Source: Candidatus Methylomirabilota bacterium (lineage in GTDB: Bacteria > Methylomirabilota > Methylomirabilia > Rokubacteriales > CSP1-6). Taken from it: a stretch of DNA of 37,829 nt. The first letter of the stretch is position 1. Each line of letters starts with the position of its first letter. Made by a program: the position numbers and the translations under genes. Shown here one piece after another: positions 1 through 9,196 of this stretch. The stretch is from positions 1 to 37,829 of the forward strand of contig DATFYA010000167.1 in the NCBI GenBank assembly GCA_035315345.1, written 5' to 3'. The notes under the pieces are model-generated. The model saw only the letters and a list, made by a program, of their open reading frames with translations. It was not told the DNA's origin and made no database searches.

Positions 1-46
1 ACGAAGCGGAGATGATCTTTCATCTCGAGACTCCCCCTTTGCGGCG

Positions 47-62
47 CCCGCCGTGAGGCGGG
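47..62. other. Small GC hairpin downstream of the cupin gene
   Basis: A perfect inverted repeat, CCCGCC-GTGA-GGCGGG, lies just beyond the stop codon of the minus-strand cupin gene. It has no T-run on either side, so it is not a convincing intrinsic terminator. Nothing else is recognisable in bases 1-70. Confidence 0.25.
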
Positions 63-70
63 GGTGACGG

Positions 71-571
71 TCAGACCTTCTCGTAGGCCAGGCGCTTGAC
101 CCGGTCCATGTTGGTGCCCTCGATGCGGATGAGCCGCGTCGGCCCGTCGCGCCGCGGGGAGTGCAGGTCGCCCTCGTTGTACACGTGGGCCATGCCCGGC
201 TTCAAGGGGTAGCTGCGCACGTGGCGCACCTTGCCCGCCCGGCTCTCGGTCGCCTTCTCCACCAGGGCCCAGTCGTTCATCAGGGTCTCGCCGCGGGCCT
301 GACCGTAGATGGCCCACGACGGCCCGTGGTCGTGCGGATTGCTCTCGCGCGCGTTCCGGTAGACGTGGCCGAGGATGCAGAAGCCCAGCTGGGGGTCGGT
401 GTAGAGGATCTTGCGCTCCGGCCCGTCGTCGCCCAGGTACCGGGCGATGAACGCGTCGTCTTTCAGCACGTCCTCCACGAGGGCGCGGAGCCGGTCGCGC
501 CCGGCCGGGCCGGGATCGGCGGTGAGGATGTCGTGAGCGGCCGTCGCGAACGTCTCGAGCGTGTAGGCCAT
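71..571 (-). CDS. Cupin-fold protein, cysteine-dioxygenase-like
   Basis: A 166-residue protein with a cupin-type metal site. Seen: a first motif PHDHG (H80, H82) followed by SWAIYGQARGET with E95, and a second-motif histidine H137 in DLHSPRR. The HxH plus distal His arrangement and the total length resemble thiol dioxygenases of the cysteine dioxygenase type, which bind Fe(II) through three histidines; the exact substrate cannot be read from sequence. The ATG at 571 is preceded by GAGGAG with 8-nt spacing. It is the last gene of a minus-strand run malic enzyme - DUF1330 - cupin, 26 nt after the DUF1330 stop, so probably co-transcribed. Alternative: a general RmlC-like cupin without dioxygenase activity. 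Confidence 0.8.
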   Translation of the reverse strand: MAYTLETFATAAHDILTADPGPAGRDRLRALVEDVLKDDAFIARYLGDDGPERKILYTDPQLGFCILGHVYRNARESNPHDHGPSWAIYGQARGETLMNDWALVEKATESRAGKVRHVRSYPLKPGMAHVYNEGDLHSPRRDGPTRLIRIEGTNMDRVKRLAYEKV

Positions 572-597
572 GGAATGCTCTCCTCGGCTGGACTGGG

Positions 598-888
598 TCA
601 GGACACGCCTTCCACCATGATCATGTTCGCCCGGCCGGCCCGCAGGCGCATCGCCTTCGGCTCGCGGTACTCCTCGGAGTCGTACCAGCGCTTCGCCTGC
701 TCCATGCTGGGGAACTCCAGCACCACGACCCGGTTCGGCTTCCAGTCGCCTTCGACGGTCTGGTGGGCGCCGCCGCGCACCAGGAAGCGGCCGCCGTACC
801 TGGCCACCGTGGCCGGCACCTGCTTGCGGTACTCGTCCATGGTGGGCTGGTCGGTCACGGTGAGGTCCACGATGACGTAGGCGGCCAT
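598..888 (-). CDS. DUF1330 family protein
   Basis: A 96-residue ferredoxin-like-fold (dimeric alpha-beta barrel) protein. The opening MAAYVIVDLTVTD, the central VVVLEFPSMEQAKRWYDS and the following EEYREPKAMR are the hallmark segments of DUF1330. The biochemical role of this family is not established. I chose the ATG at 888 because it gives the canonical family N-terminus and lies only 2 nt beyond the malic enzyme stop codon, which implies translational coupling. The same frame is open far upstream, but that part runs antisense-like through the malic enzyme gene and is not coding. Confidence 0.85.
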   Translation of the reverse strand: MAAYVIVDLTVTDQPTMDEYRKQVPATVARYGGRFLVRGGAHQTVEGDWKPNRVVVLEFPSMEQAKRWYDSEEYREPKAMRLRAGRANMIMVEGVS

Positions 889-890
889 CG

Positions 891-2306
<1,416 letters not shown>

Positions 2307-2382
2307 CATGGGCCTCCTTGCCCTGACCGTGACGGCGCTCCGGGGGGCGGCCACGCGGCGCGGCCGATCTCGCAGGTGGCCC

Positions 2383-2412
2383 AGAATAGTCGAGTGGCCG
2401 CGGGAAAGGCAA
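2383..2412 (-). promoter_or_regulatory. Predicted sigma-70 promoter for malic enzyme operon
   Basis: On the minus strand TTGCCT (2412-2407) and TATTCT (2388-2383) are separated by 18 nt, in an otherwise very GC-rich 118-bp gap between the PspC stop and the malic enzyme start. It would give a leader of about 70 nt. Two hexamers matching 4/6 and 4-5/6 positions are suggestive only. Confidence 0.4.
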
Positions 2413-2424
2413 GACGCGATGTGC

Positions 2425-2625
2425 TCACCCGCTCGTCTCTCGCGGCGCCTTGGGCATGATGATCCACAGCACGAGGTAGGCGAGGATGCCGGGGAACGCC
2501 ACCGAGACCACCGAGACGACCGCGTAGAGGATCCGCACGATCGTCGGATCCCAGCCCAGCCACTCCGCGATGCCCCCGCAGACGCCCCCGATCATCTTGT
2601 TCTTCCGCGAGCGCTGGAGCGGCAT
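2425..2625 (-). CDS. PspC-domain small membrane protein
   Basis: A 66-residue protein that is essentially one PspC domain. Seen: a basic N-terminus, the signature MIGGVCGGIAEWLGWDPTIV, then one hydrophobic membrane helix (ILYAVVSVVSVAFPGILAYL) ending in LWIIMPKAP. PspC proteins act in envelope-stress responses of the phage-shock type; no pspA or pspB neighbour is present here, so this is likely a stand-alone paralogue. The ATG at 2625 gives the usual start; the hydrolase stop is 14 nt upstream, so the gene probably belongs to the LLM - hydrolase - PspC operon. Confidence 0.85.
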   Translation of the reverse strand: MPLQRSRKNKMIGGVCGGIAEWLGWDPTIVRILYAVVSVVSVAFPGILAYLVLWIIMPKAPRETSG

Positions 2626-2639
2626 GGAGCCGAGCGCGC

Positions 2640-3530
2640 TCAGCCCGCGAGGAACGCCTGCACCACGCGCGCGGTGGCCTCGGGCTGCTCGAGATGCGGG
2701 GCGTGACCGGCGCCCGCCACCACCTCGAGGCGCGAGTCGGCGAGCCGGCCCGCGAACTCCTTGGCGTAGGCGCGCGGAACGAGGCGATCGTCGGCGCCCC
2801 ACACCAGCAGGGTCGGCGCGCTCACGCGGTGGATGCGCTTCTTGAGGCCCTTGTCCGGGATCGGCCAGATGAACTTGCCGGTCGCGCCCATCGCCCAGCT
2901 CAGCCGCGTCCGCGCCAGCGCCGCCTCGTCCGGATCCTCGGGCTGAGCGAAGAGCGCCTTCGCGGCGTCGTGGGCCGGATCGCGGAAGACGTGCGCGGGG
3001 ATGTCGGTGGGCGCGAGCAGCATCCAGTTGATCACCGGCGCGTCGTCACGCCAGAGCCCGATCGGATCGATGAGCACGAGGCGCTTCACCCGCGCCGGAT
3101 GCAGCGCGGCCACCTCGCAGGCCACCATCGCGCCGAAGGAGTGGCCGGCCAGGCGCACCTCGCGCAGCCCCAGGTCCGCGAGCAACTCGTCGTAGCAGAG
3201 GACGAGATCCCAGAGGTTGTCCACGTGCTGGATCGCGTCGGGCTCGCCGGCGGCGGTGCCCGGATGCTCGGGCGCGTAGACGGTGAAGCGCCGCGCGAGC
3301 GCGTCGAGGAACGGGCCCCACGTGAGGCCCCAGGGGCCGTGGAAGTAGACCACCGCGGGGCCCGTGCCCTTCACGTGCACGCGCAGGGGGACGCGGTTCT
3401 GCCAGACGGTGATCGCGCGGGTTCCCTCACGCTGCCGCCCCTCACCCTGCGGCCCCTCACCCTGCGGCCCCTCACCCTGCCCTCTCCCCCGAGGGGAGAG
3501 CGGGGATTTGGCGGCCTGCTTCGGGGTCAT
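2640..3530 (-). CDS. Alpha/beta hydrolase with repeat-derived N-terminus
   Basis: A 296-residue alpha/beta-fold hydrolase. Visible elements: oxyanion segment YFHGPWG, nucleophile elbow GHSFGAM (S131), acid in WGADDRLVP (D247/D248) and catalytic GAGHAPHLEQP (H276). The C-terminal half matches ester or C-C hydrolases of the MhpC type; the substrate is unknown. The start ATG at 3530 overlaps the LLM oxidoreductase stop as ATGA, arguing for translational coupling. Odd: residues about 9-33 are Gly/Glu/Gln-rich (GQGEGPQGEGPQGEG) and are encoded by a palindrome plus 15-bp tandem units that also occur outside genes (24658-24694). The core fold probably starts near residue 40, so either the extension is translated or true initiation is further downstream. 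Confidence 0.85.
   Translation of the reverse strand: MTPKQAAKSPLSPRGRGQGEGPQGEGPQGEGRQREGTRAITVWQNRVPLRVHVKGTGPAVVYFHGPWGLTWGPFLDALARRFTVYAPEHPGTAAGEPDAIQHVDNLWDLVLCYDELLADLGLREVRLAGHSFGAMVACEVAALHPARVKRLVLIDPIGLWRDDAPVINWMLLAPTDIPAHVFRDPAHDAAKALFAQPEDPDEAALARTRLSWAMGATGKFIWPIPDKGLKKRIHRVSAPTLLVWGADDRLVPRAYAKEFAGRLADSRLEVVAGAGHAPHLEQPEATARVVQAFLAG
3438..3500. repeat. Dispersed palindromic repeat, copy 1, with 15-bp tandem units
   Basis: Three successive units beginning CCCCTCACCCTGC at 3438, 3453 and 3468 (15-bp period, five codons) run into CTCTCCCC-CGA-GGGGAGAG (3482-3500), an 8-bp stem with a 3-nt loop. A second copy is at 24658-24694. This type of CTCACCCT...CTCTCCCC palindrome is commonly scattered in high-GC proteobacterial-like genomes. 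Here it lies inside the reading frame of a hydrolase without breaking it. Confidence 0.8.
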
Positions 3531-4765
3531 CGGGCGGCGCCGACGGGCGCACGACTCGCTCGCAGGCTCTGGGGCCACCAGTGGTTCTCCCAGCCCTTGT
3601 CGTCCCAGATCTCGCGCAGGTGCGGCAGGACATCGCGCGCGAACAGGTCGATGTTCTGCAGGGTCAGCTCGTGCGGCATCGAGCCGATCTGCACCAGGAT
3701 CATCAGGTTGCCGACGTGGAGGCGCTTGATCACCTCCTCGATCAGCCGCTCCTTCACGGTGGCCGGGCTGCCCGCGATGACGTAGCCCTTGTCCACGAAG
3801 TCCTTGTAGCGGAGCGTCTTGGGATCCTCGGCGCGGCGCACCGGGTTGCGGTTGGCCGCGAGCAGGCTCCGGTAGTCCTGGTTGCCCGGCGGGGCGAACC
3901 ACTGCGCGGGCACGTGCAGGCACTTGTGATAGAAGTACTCGACGTGCCGCGCGTAGTCGGCTTCCGCCTGCGCGTCGGTCGGAGACACCGCGACCAGCTG
4001 CAGGAAGCCCGCCCGGTACGGATTGCGCTCGAGCCCCTTCTTGTCCACCACCTCCCAGTAGCCGTCCATCATCGCGCTGGCCGCGCGCGCGCCCGCGTAG
4101 GAGAGGAAGCAGTAGCAGACGTTATGATCGGTCGCGAAATCGAAGGTGCTGATGCTGCCCGAGCCGGGCACCCACACCGGCGGATGCGGCTCCTGGATCG
4201 GCCGCGGCCAGAGGTTCACCTGGCCGAGCTGGAAGTACTTCCCGTTCCACGCGAAGATCTCCTTCGCCTGCCAGGCCTTGAGCACCAGCTCGAACGCCTC
4301 GCGGTAGCGCTCCCGGTGCTCCATCGGGGTGATGCCGTAGGCGAGGTTGACGTCCATGGGGCTGCCGAGCGGCAGCCCGGCGACCAGGCGGCCGCCGCTG
4401 ATGCAGTCGAGCATGCCGTACTCCTCGGCCACGCGGATCGGCGGCGAGGTGGTCGGCAGCGTCATGCCCATCTGCACGATGGCCACGTCGAGCCCGTTGG
4501 TCTGCTTGGCCAGCACGCTGCCCATGAGATTGGGACTCGGCATGAAGCCGTAGGCGTTCTGGTGATGCTCGTTGGTGCACACGCCGTCGAAGCCGGCGCG
4601 GGCAGCGTGCAGCAGCTCGTCGAGCGTCCAGTTGTAGTACTGGCCCACGCGCCGGGCGTCGGCCAGCTCCCACCAGGGCGGGGTGACCCACACGCTCGGG
4701 TGACGCCGCTCGAAGTCCGGCGGCAGCTCTCGGTGGGGCATCAGATGGAACGCGCTGACTTTCAT
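3527..4765 (-). CDS. LLM-class flavin-dependent oxidoreductase
   Basis: A 412-residue protein of the bacterial luciferase-like monooxygenase superfamily (FMN or F420 cofactor). Seen: the TIM-barrel N-terminus MKVSAFHLMPHRELP, the TNEHHQNAYGFMPSP segment typical of the family, a central SGGRLVAGLPLGSP loop, and RYREAFELVLKAWQ followed by FAWNGKYFQLGQVNLWPRP. The C-terminal KGYVIAGSPATVKERL is the usual late-barrel motif. Substrate and cofactor are not decidable. The ATG at 4765 has AAGGGAGA upstream with 8-9 nt spacing, and a good promoter lies at 4798-4826. It heads an operon with a hydrolase (4-nt overlap) and a PspC peptide; oxidoreductase plus hydrolase suggests a degradative step, by inference. 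Confidence 0.92.
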   Translation of the reverse strand: MKVSAFHLMPHRELPPDFERRHPSVWVTPPWWELADARRVGQYYNWTLDELLHAARAGFDGVCTNEHHQNAYGFMPSPNLMGSVLAKQTNGLDVAIVQMGMTLPTTSPPIRVAEEYGMLDCISGGRLVAGLPLGSPMDVNLAYGITPMEHRERYREAFELVLKAWQAKEIFAWNGKYFQLGQVNLWPRPIQEPHPPVWVPGSGSISTFDFATDHNVCYCFLSYAGARAASAMMDGYWEVVDKKGLERNPYRAGFLQLVAVSPTDAQAEADYARHVEYFYHKCLHVPAQWFAPPGNQDYRSLLAANRNPVRRAEDPKTLRYKDFVDKGYVIAGSPATVKERLIEEVIKRLHVGNLMILVQIGSMPHELTLQNIDLFARDVLPHLREIWDDKGWENHWWPQSLRASRAPVGAAR

Positions 4766-4797
4766 GGCCGGGTCTCCCTTCCGGTAGGGGTGGTGCG

Positions 4798-4826
4798 AGC
4801 ATAAGCGAGGGAGCCCGGGCACTCAA
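4798..4826 (-). promoter_or_regulatory. Predicted sigma-70 promoter for the LLM operon
   Basis: On the minus strand TTGAGT (4826-4821), a 17-nt spacer and TATGCT (4803-4798) lie 32 nt upstream of the LLM oxidoreductase ATG. The region is the divergent gap shared with the HEAT-repeat gene. For that gene only a TAGACT box at 4852-4857 is seen on the plus strand, without a -35. Confidence 0.5.
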
Positions 4827-4869
4827 GCTGTGCGAACCGCCCTGCGTCGGCTAGACTGTCGGCGCAACC

Positions 4870-7272
4870 GTGGAGGTCCCGACTCCGCCGCCGACGCTCC
4901 TGGAGGTCGTGTCGTCACTCGTGACGGCCTGGCGCAACCTGGCCGCGTACCCGGCGAGTCACCCCGCCCGCGCCGCCGCGATGACCACCGCGCACGGCCG
5001 CATCCGCGCGTATCTGGCGGTGGCCAGCCCGCTCACCCTGGGCATCGGCCGCGACGGGCTCATCAGCAGCGGCAAGAAGCTCGAGGCCGCGCAGGTACGG
5101 GCGTTCGCGCGCGCCCTCTATCGCCGCAACGGCGCCCTGCTGCGGATCGAGGAGGGGGTCGAGCCCCGCGAGCTGGAGAGCTTCCTGGCCCTGCTGGGCG
5201 ACACCGGCCCCACGCGCGATCGGCCGCTCACCGTCGAGGAGCTGCGCGCGGCCGGCATCAGCCATATCACGCTCTCGGCCATCGACTACGCGGGGCTCGT
5301 CACCACCACCGACGTGGGCGAGCCCTCGGGCGAGGGCTCACTCTGGGAGGGGCTGCTCCAGGCCCTGCTCGAAGACGTGCCGCTCCACGCGCGCGGCGGC
5401 GTGGCGCAGCCGCGCGAGCACTACTCGGCCGAGACCATCGCCTCGCTGTTCCGCGGCGCTCCCGCTCCGCTCGCCACCGGAGGCGGCCCGAGCCCGGGCG
5501 GCGCCGGCACCGGCGGCGCCGGCCCGGGCGGACCCGGCGGCAGCGTCGGCCCGGAGCCGGCTGGCGGTGAGTCCGGAGGCGGCGGCACCGGGACGGGCGG
5601 CGGCCGCGGCGACGGCTCGGGCCGCGGCTGGGGCAGCGGATCGGGGCGCGGAGCCGCCGGGGCGACGGAATCCGGCCGAGGCGCCGGCCTCGCCGGAGGC
5701 CCCGGAACCGGCGGCGCGGCGGGAGTCGGCGGCGGGGGGCTGGGCCTCGCCGCCGCGCAGACCCTCGCCCGCGCGGTCGGCGCGCGGCTGGCCGCCGCCG
5801 ATCCCGGCGAGCGGGGCCGGCTCAATCTGCAGATCATCCAGCTCATCCGCACGCTGCCCGCCGAGGTGCGCGAGCCGGTGCTGGCCGCCGCGCTGCGCGT
5901 GCTCGCCACCGACGACGGGTCGACCGCGCATCTGGCCGCGCTGGCGGCCGCGCTGCCGGCGGCCGACGTGCTCCGCGGCCTGCAGCGGCTGGCGCGCGAC
6001 CACGGCCAGCTCTCGTCGCACGCGCTCCGGATGGCCCAGGCCCTCGCCGAGACCCACGAGGGCGTCTCCGACACGGGGTTCCTGCCCGAGCCCCCCGCCG
6101 ATCTCGCGGAGATGGCCGCGCTGTTCCGCGAAGAGGACGTCGATCGCTACAACCCCGAGGACCACCGCGCCCTGCTGGCCCAGAAGCCCACCATCGATCT
6201 CGCCGCCATCGCGGTGGAGCTGGTCGCCGATCCCGACGCCTTCGGGCCCGACACCGACAGCGACGACGCGATCGAGCGGCGCGTGGTGATCACCGCGCTC
6301 GACATGGTCGCGACGTCGCCGGACGTGGTGCGCCCGCTGGTCCTGGGGCGGCTGCGCGACATCTTCACCCGCTCGCTGCAGGTCAACCGCTTCACCCAGG
6401 CCATCGGCATCATCCACGCGATGCGGGAGCTGGCCGCGGACCCCGCGCAGGCGGAGCGGCGAGAGGCGCTCGAGGAATTCGTGGCCACCCTCGCCGACGC
6501 CCAGCTGCTGGCCGCGCTCGTGGCCGCGAGCCGTCAGCCGGGCGGGCCGCCCTTCGTGCAGGTGCAGACCCTGGTGCTCGCCCTCGGCGCCTCCGCCTCG
6601 CGCGGCCTGCTCGAGGCGCTGGCCGCCGAGCCGGAGCGGGTGCGGCGGCTGCGGCTCATCGAGCTGGCCGCCTCGCTCGGGCCCGCCATCGTGCCGGAGA
6701 CGCGGCGGCTGCTCGCCGACCCGCGCTGGTACGTGGTGCGCAACATGGTCTTGCTGCTCCGGCGGGTGCAAGACCGGTCGGCCATGGACGAGATCCGCCG
6801 CTGCGCCGACCATTCGGATCTGCGCGTTCGGCTCGAGGCCATCCGCGCCCTCTTCGCGTTCGATTCCAAGGTGCCGCGAGACCTGCTCGCGCGCACGATC
6901 CACCATCCGGATCCGCGGCTCGCCGAGGCCGCGGTGCTGCTCACCGGCCAGCACGGCATCACCGAGGCCACCGACCTGCTCGTGGAGATCCTGCGCCGGT
7001 GGGACCTGCTCGGCCGTCGGCGGTCCATGCGCCTCAAGGCCCTCCGCGCGCTGGCCGATCTCGGCGACTCCGCGGTGCTCCCGCGCATCGCGTACTTCTT
7101 CCGCGAGTGGCCGATCCCGATCGTGGCGCGGGAGGAGCGGCGCGCCGCCTATCGTCTCCTCGGCTCGTACGACGAGGCCGCGCGGGCGCCGTACGTGGCG
7201 CAGGGAGAGCGGTCCCGCGACGCGATGATCCGGGACATCTGCCGCGGCCTCCGCAGAGGGGCGACGGCATGA
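4870..7272 (+). CDS. HEAT-repeat protein with N-terminal paralogous domain
   Basis: An 800-residue cytoplasmic protein in three parts. Residues 10-110 form a domain with LAAYPASHPAR and RALYRRNGALLRIEEGV that aligns with the N-terminus of the next gene (see findings). Residues about 195-300 are a long Gly-rich, low-complexity linker. From about 300 to the end the protein is all alpha-helical, and the last 200 residues carry HEAT-like repeats (VRLEAIRALFAF, RLAEAAVLLTG, RLKALRALADLGDSAVLPRI). HEAT arrays usually serve as protein-binding scaffolds. Start: GTG at 4870, without a clear Shine-Dalgarno; a possible -10 box ends only 13 nt before it, so a near-leaderless mRNA is possible. Its stop overlaps the HD-GYP start as ATGA, so the two proteins are probably made together. 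Confidence 0.85.
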   Translation: MEVPTPPPTLLEVVSSLVTAWRNLAAYPASHPARAAAMTTAHGRIRAYLAVASPLTLGIGRDGLISSGKKLEAAQVRAFARALYRRNGALLRIEEGVEPRELESFLALLGDTGPTRDRPLTVEELRAAGISHITLSAIDYAGLVTTTDVGEPSGEGSLWEGLLQALLEDVPLHARGGVAQPREHYSAETIASLFRGAPAPLATGGGPSPGGAGTGGAGPGGPGGSVGPEPAGGESGGGGTGTGGGRGDGSGRGWGSGSGRGAAGATESGRGAGLAGGPGTGGAAGVGGGGLGLAAAQTLARAVGARLAAADPGERGRLNLQIIQLIRTLPAEVREPVLAAALRVLATDDGSTAHLAALAAALPAADVLRGLQRLARDHGQLSSHALRMAQALAETHEGVSDTGFLPEPPADLAEMAALFREEDVDRYNPEDHRALLAQKPTIDLAAIAVELVADPDAFGPDTDSDDAIERRVVITALDMVATSPDVVRPLVLGRLRDIFTRSLQVNRFTQAIGIIHAMRELAADPAQAERREALEEFVATLADAQLLAALVAASRQPGGPPFVQVQTLVLALGASASRGLLEALAAEPERVRRLRLIELAASLGPAIVPETRRLLADPRWYVVRNMVLLLRRVQDRSAMDEIRRCADHSDLRVRLEAIRALFAFDSKVPRDLLARTIHHPDPRLAEAAVLLTGQHGITEATDLLVEILRRWDLLGRRRSMRLKALRALADLGDSAVLPRIAYFFREWPIPIVAREERRAAYRLLGSYDEAARAPYVAQGERSRDAMIRDICRGLRRGATA

Positions 7273-8462
7273 GCCCCGCGCCGGCGCCGGGTGCGCTCAC
7301 CGCGATCGATCGGCTCGTGGTCAGCCTGGTCGCGGGGATCAACATGCGGGCGCTGTACGGGGCCGACCACCCCGCGCTGGCCAGTCACGTCGAGCGCATC
7401 CTCCAAGCGGTGGCCACCGCGTGCCAGGAGATGGGCAAGGACGCGCTCACGTTCCTGGTGGTGGGGCAGGACCTGGTCGTCGAGAGCCAGCCGCTGCGCA
7501 CCGGCAGCCTCTACCACCAGCAGTTCATCCGCGCGCTGACCCGGCGCAGCGTGGAGCGGCTGACCATCGGGCGCGACGTCGACACCGAGGAGTGCGTGCG
7601 CTTCCTCACCCCGATGGCGCTGGGCGGCGCGCCGGTGTCGACGCGTCACATCGTGGTGGGCCGCGTGGAGCTGCTCTCGCCGGAAGGGCTCGCGCTCGGT
7701 CGGGGCGGCGGAGGCGGCGGCGCGGGGGGCGGCGGCGGGGACGACTCCCCGATCGAGCTGCTCACCGCGCAGAGCGTGGACGGGGCGCGCGACGCGTTCA
7801 CCGAGTTCCGGAGCGACCGCCAGGGCGGCCTGGTACGTCTCGAGCAGGTGGTGTGGAGCCTCATGGACGCGCTCCAGCGGGCCACCCGCGAGATCCTGCC
7901 GCTGGCCCCGCTCAAGACCCACGACGACTACACGTTCGTCCACTCGGTGAACGTGTCCCTCCTGACCCTGGCCCAGGCGCGCTCCTTCGGAATCGAGGGC
8001 TCGCGACTGCACGCGATCGGGCTGGCCGCCTTCCTCCACGACATCGGCAAGCTCAAGATTCCCCTCGAGGTGCTGAACAAGCCCGGCAAGCTCGAGGGAG
8101 AGGAGTGGCGGATCATGATGAGCCACGCGCAGGAGGGCGCGACGCATCTCTGCGGCGTCGAGGCCGTGCACCCGCTCGCCATCCTGGTGGCCTACGAGCA
8201 CCACATGCGCTACGACGGCCAGGCGAACTATCCGATCCCGCGCGTCAACCGCCGGCCCACGCTGGCCAGCCAGCTCACCTCGATCTCAGACGTCTACGAC
8301 GCGATCTGCACCACGCGGCCGTACGCCAAGGCCCGCTCGCGGGAGTTCGCGCTGAACGTGCTCACCGAGCGGATCGGCACCTTCCACAGCCCCGCCCTGG
8401 TGGCCAACTTCGTCAGGATGGCCCGCGTCGACACGGCGCCCGCCGCGCCGGGAGACGCCTGA
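7269..8462 (+). CDS. HD-GYP-like phosphodiesterase with shared N-terminal domain
   Basis: A 397-residue protein. Residues 10-115 match the N-terminal domain of the preceding HEAT protein (RALYGADHPA, RALTRRSVERLTIGRDV). A Gly-rich linker follows near residues 144-160, then an HD-GYP domain: H225 in FVHSVNVSLL, H257-D258 in FLHDIGKLKIP with K261, and H311-H312 in YEHHMRYDG. HD-GYP enzymes hydrolyse cyclic-di-GMP (some cGAMP). The metal ligands are in place, but the diagnostic GYP is NYP (N320), so activity is likely but not certain. ATISDVYDA-type helix is present as ISDVYDAICTTRPYAKARS. The ATG overlaps the upstream stop by 4 nt, and its own TGA overlaps the next ATG by 1 nt. Confidence 0.92.
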   Translation: MSPAPAPGALTAIDRLVVSLVAGINMRALYGADHPALASHVERILQAVATACQEMGKDALTFLVVGQDLVVESQPLRTGSLYHQQFIRALTRRSVERLTIGRDVDTEECVRFLTPMALGGAPVSTRHIVVGRVELLSPEGLALGRGGGGGGAGGGGGDDSPIELLTAQSVDGARDAFTEFRSDRQGGLVRLEQVVWSLMDALQRATREILPLAPLKTHDDYTFVHSVNVSLLTLAQARSFGIEGSRLHAIGLAAFLHDIGKLKIPLEVLNKPGKLEGEEWRIMMSHAQEGATHLCGVEAVHPLAILVAYEHHMRYDGQANYPIPRVNRRPTLASQLTSISDVYDAICTTRPYAKARSREFALNVLTERIGTFHSPALVANFVRMARVDTAPAAPGDA

Positions 8463-9196
8463 TGTTCGGCTGGCGAGCCCGCATCGGGGTGCTGGTGCCG
8501 CCCGGCAACCCGACGGTGGAGCCCGAGATGTACCGCATGGCGCCGGAGGGCGTCACGCTGCACTTCGCGCGCATGCAGGCCCCGCCGTCCGGCGGGCCCG
8601 CGGGCGGCGCCGCCGGCATGGAGGAGCGCAGCCGCGCCTACCGCGAGGGCATCGACGCGCCCGCGGCCACGCTCGCCGACGTGCGCCCGGCGGTGGTGGT
8701 GCTGGCGCATACCGCGTCGAGCTACGCGCTGGGCTTCGGCCGGGAGACGCCGCTCATCGATCGCATCACCGCGTGCACCGGCGCGCCGACCGTGATGGCC
8801 GCGCACGCCGCGCTGGCCGCGCTCCGTCACCTCGGGGTCAGCCGCCTCGCCCTCGGCACGCCGTACCCCGAGGCCATCAGCCGGCAGGGCCAGGCCTACT
8901 GGCAGGCGGCCGGCTTCGACCTGGTCGGCTACCATCGCCTCGCCGACGTGCAGGACATCTACGCGGAGAGCGAGGAGCGCGCCTATGTCCTGGCCCGCCG
9001 GGCCGACGCCCCCGACGCGGAGGCGGTGCTGCTGAGCGGGACGGGCCTGCCCACCGTGGCGATGCTGGAGACGCTCGAGCGCGACCTGGGCAAGCCGGTG
9101 ATCAGCAGCAACCAGGCGTGCCTCTGGCGCGCGCTCAGGCTCGCGGGCGTGCGCGAGCCTATCGCCGGCTACGGTCGTCTGCTTCGGGAGGGCTGA
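8462..9196 (+). CDS. Asp/Glu racemase-fold protein (maleate isomerase/AMDase-like), cysteine-less
   Basis: A 244-residue protein of the superfamily that includes maleate cis-trans isomerase and arylmalonate decarboxylase. Seen: RIGVLVPPGNPTVEPEM at the N-terminus, the VVVLAHTASSYALG loop, LGTPYPEAIS, and the late LLSGTGLPTVAMLETLE followed by KPVISSNQACLWRAL. In characterised members the first loop carries Cys before Thr and the second carries Cys after LLS; here these positions are H83 and G193, so the classical two-Cys or one-Cys chemistry is absent. C220 is present but lies in the NQA..W segment. The reaction is therefore unknown. The start overlaps the HD-GYP stop (TGATG). The 3' end overlaps the convergent alkyltransferase by 38 bp. 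Confidence 0.85.
   Translation: MFGWRARIGVLVPPGNPTVEPEMYRMAPEGVTLHFARMQAPPSGGPAGGAAGMEERSRAYREGIDAPAATLADVRPAVVVLAHTASSYALGFGRETPLIDRITACTGAPTVMAAHAALAALRHLGVSRLALGTPYPEAISRQGQAYWQAAGFDLVGYHRLADVQDIYAESEERAYVLARRADAPDAEAVLLSGTGLPTVAMLETLERDLGKPVISSNQACLWRALRLAGVREPIAGYGRLLREG

Noticed and set aside
5460-5760. Gly-rich segment of the HEAT protein as collagen-like or PE-PGRS-like domain
   Set aside because: It has no Gly-X-Y periodicity and joins two folded regions; a flexible linker is simpler.
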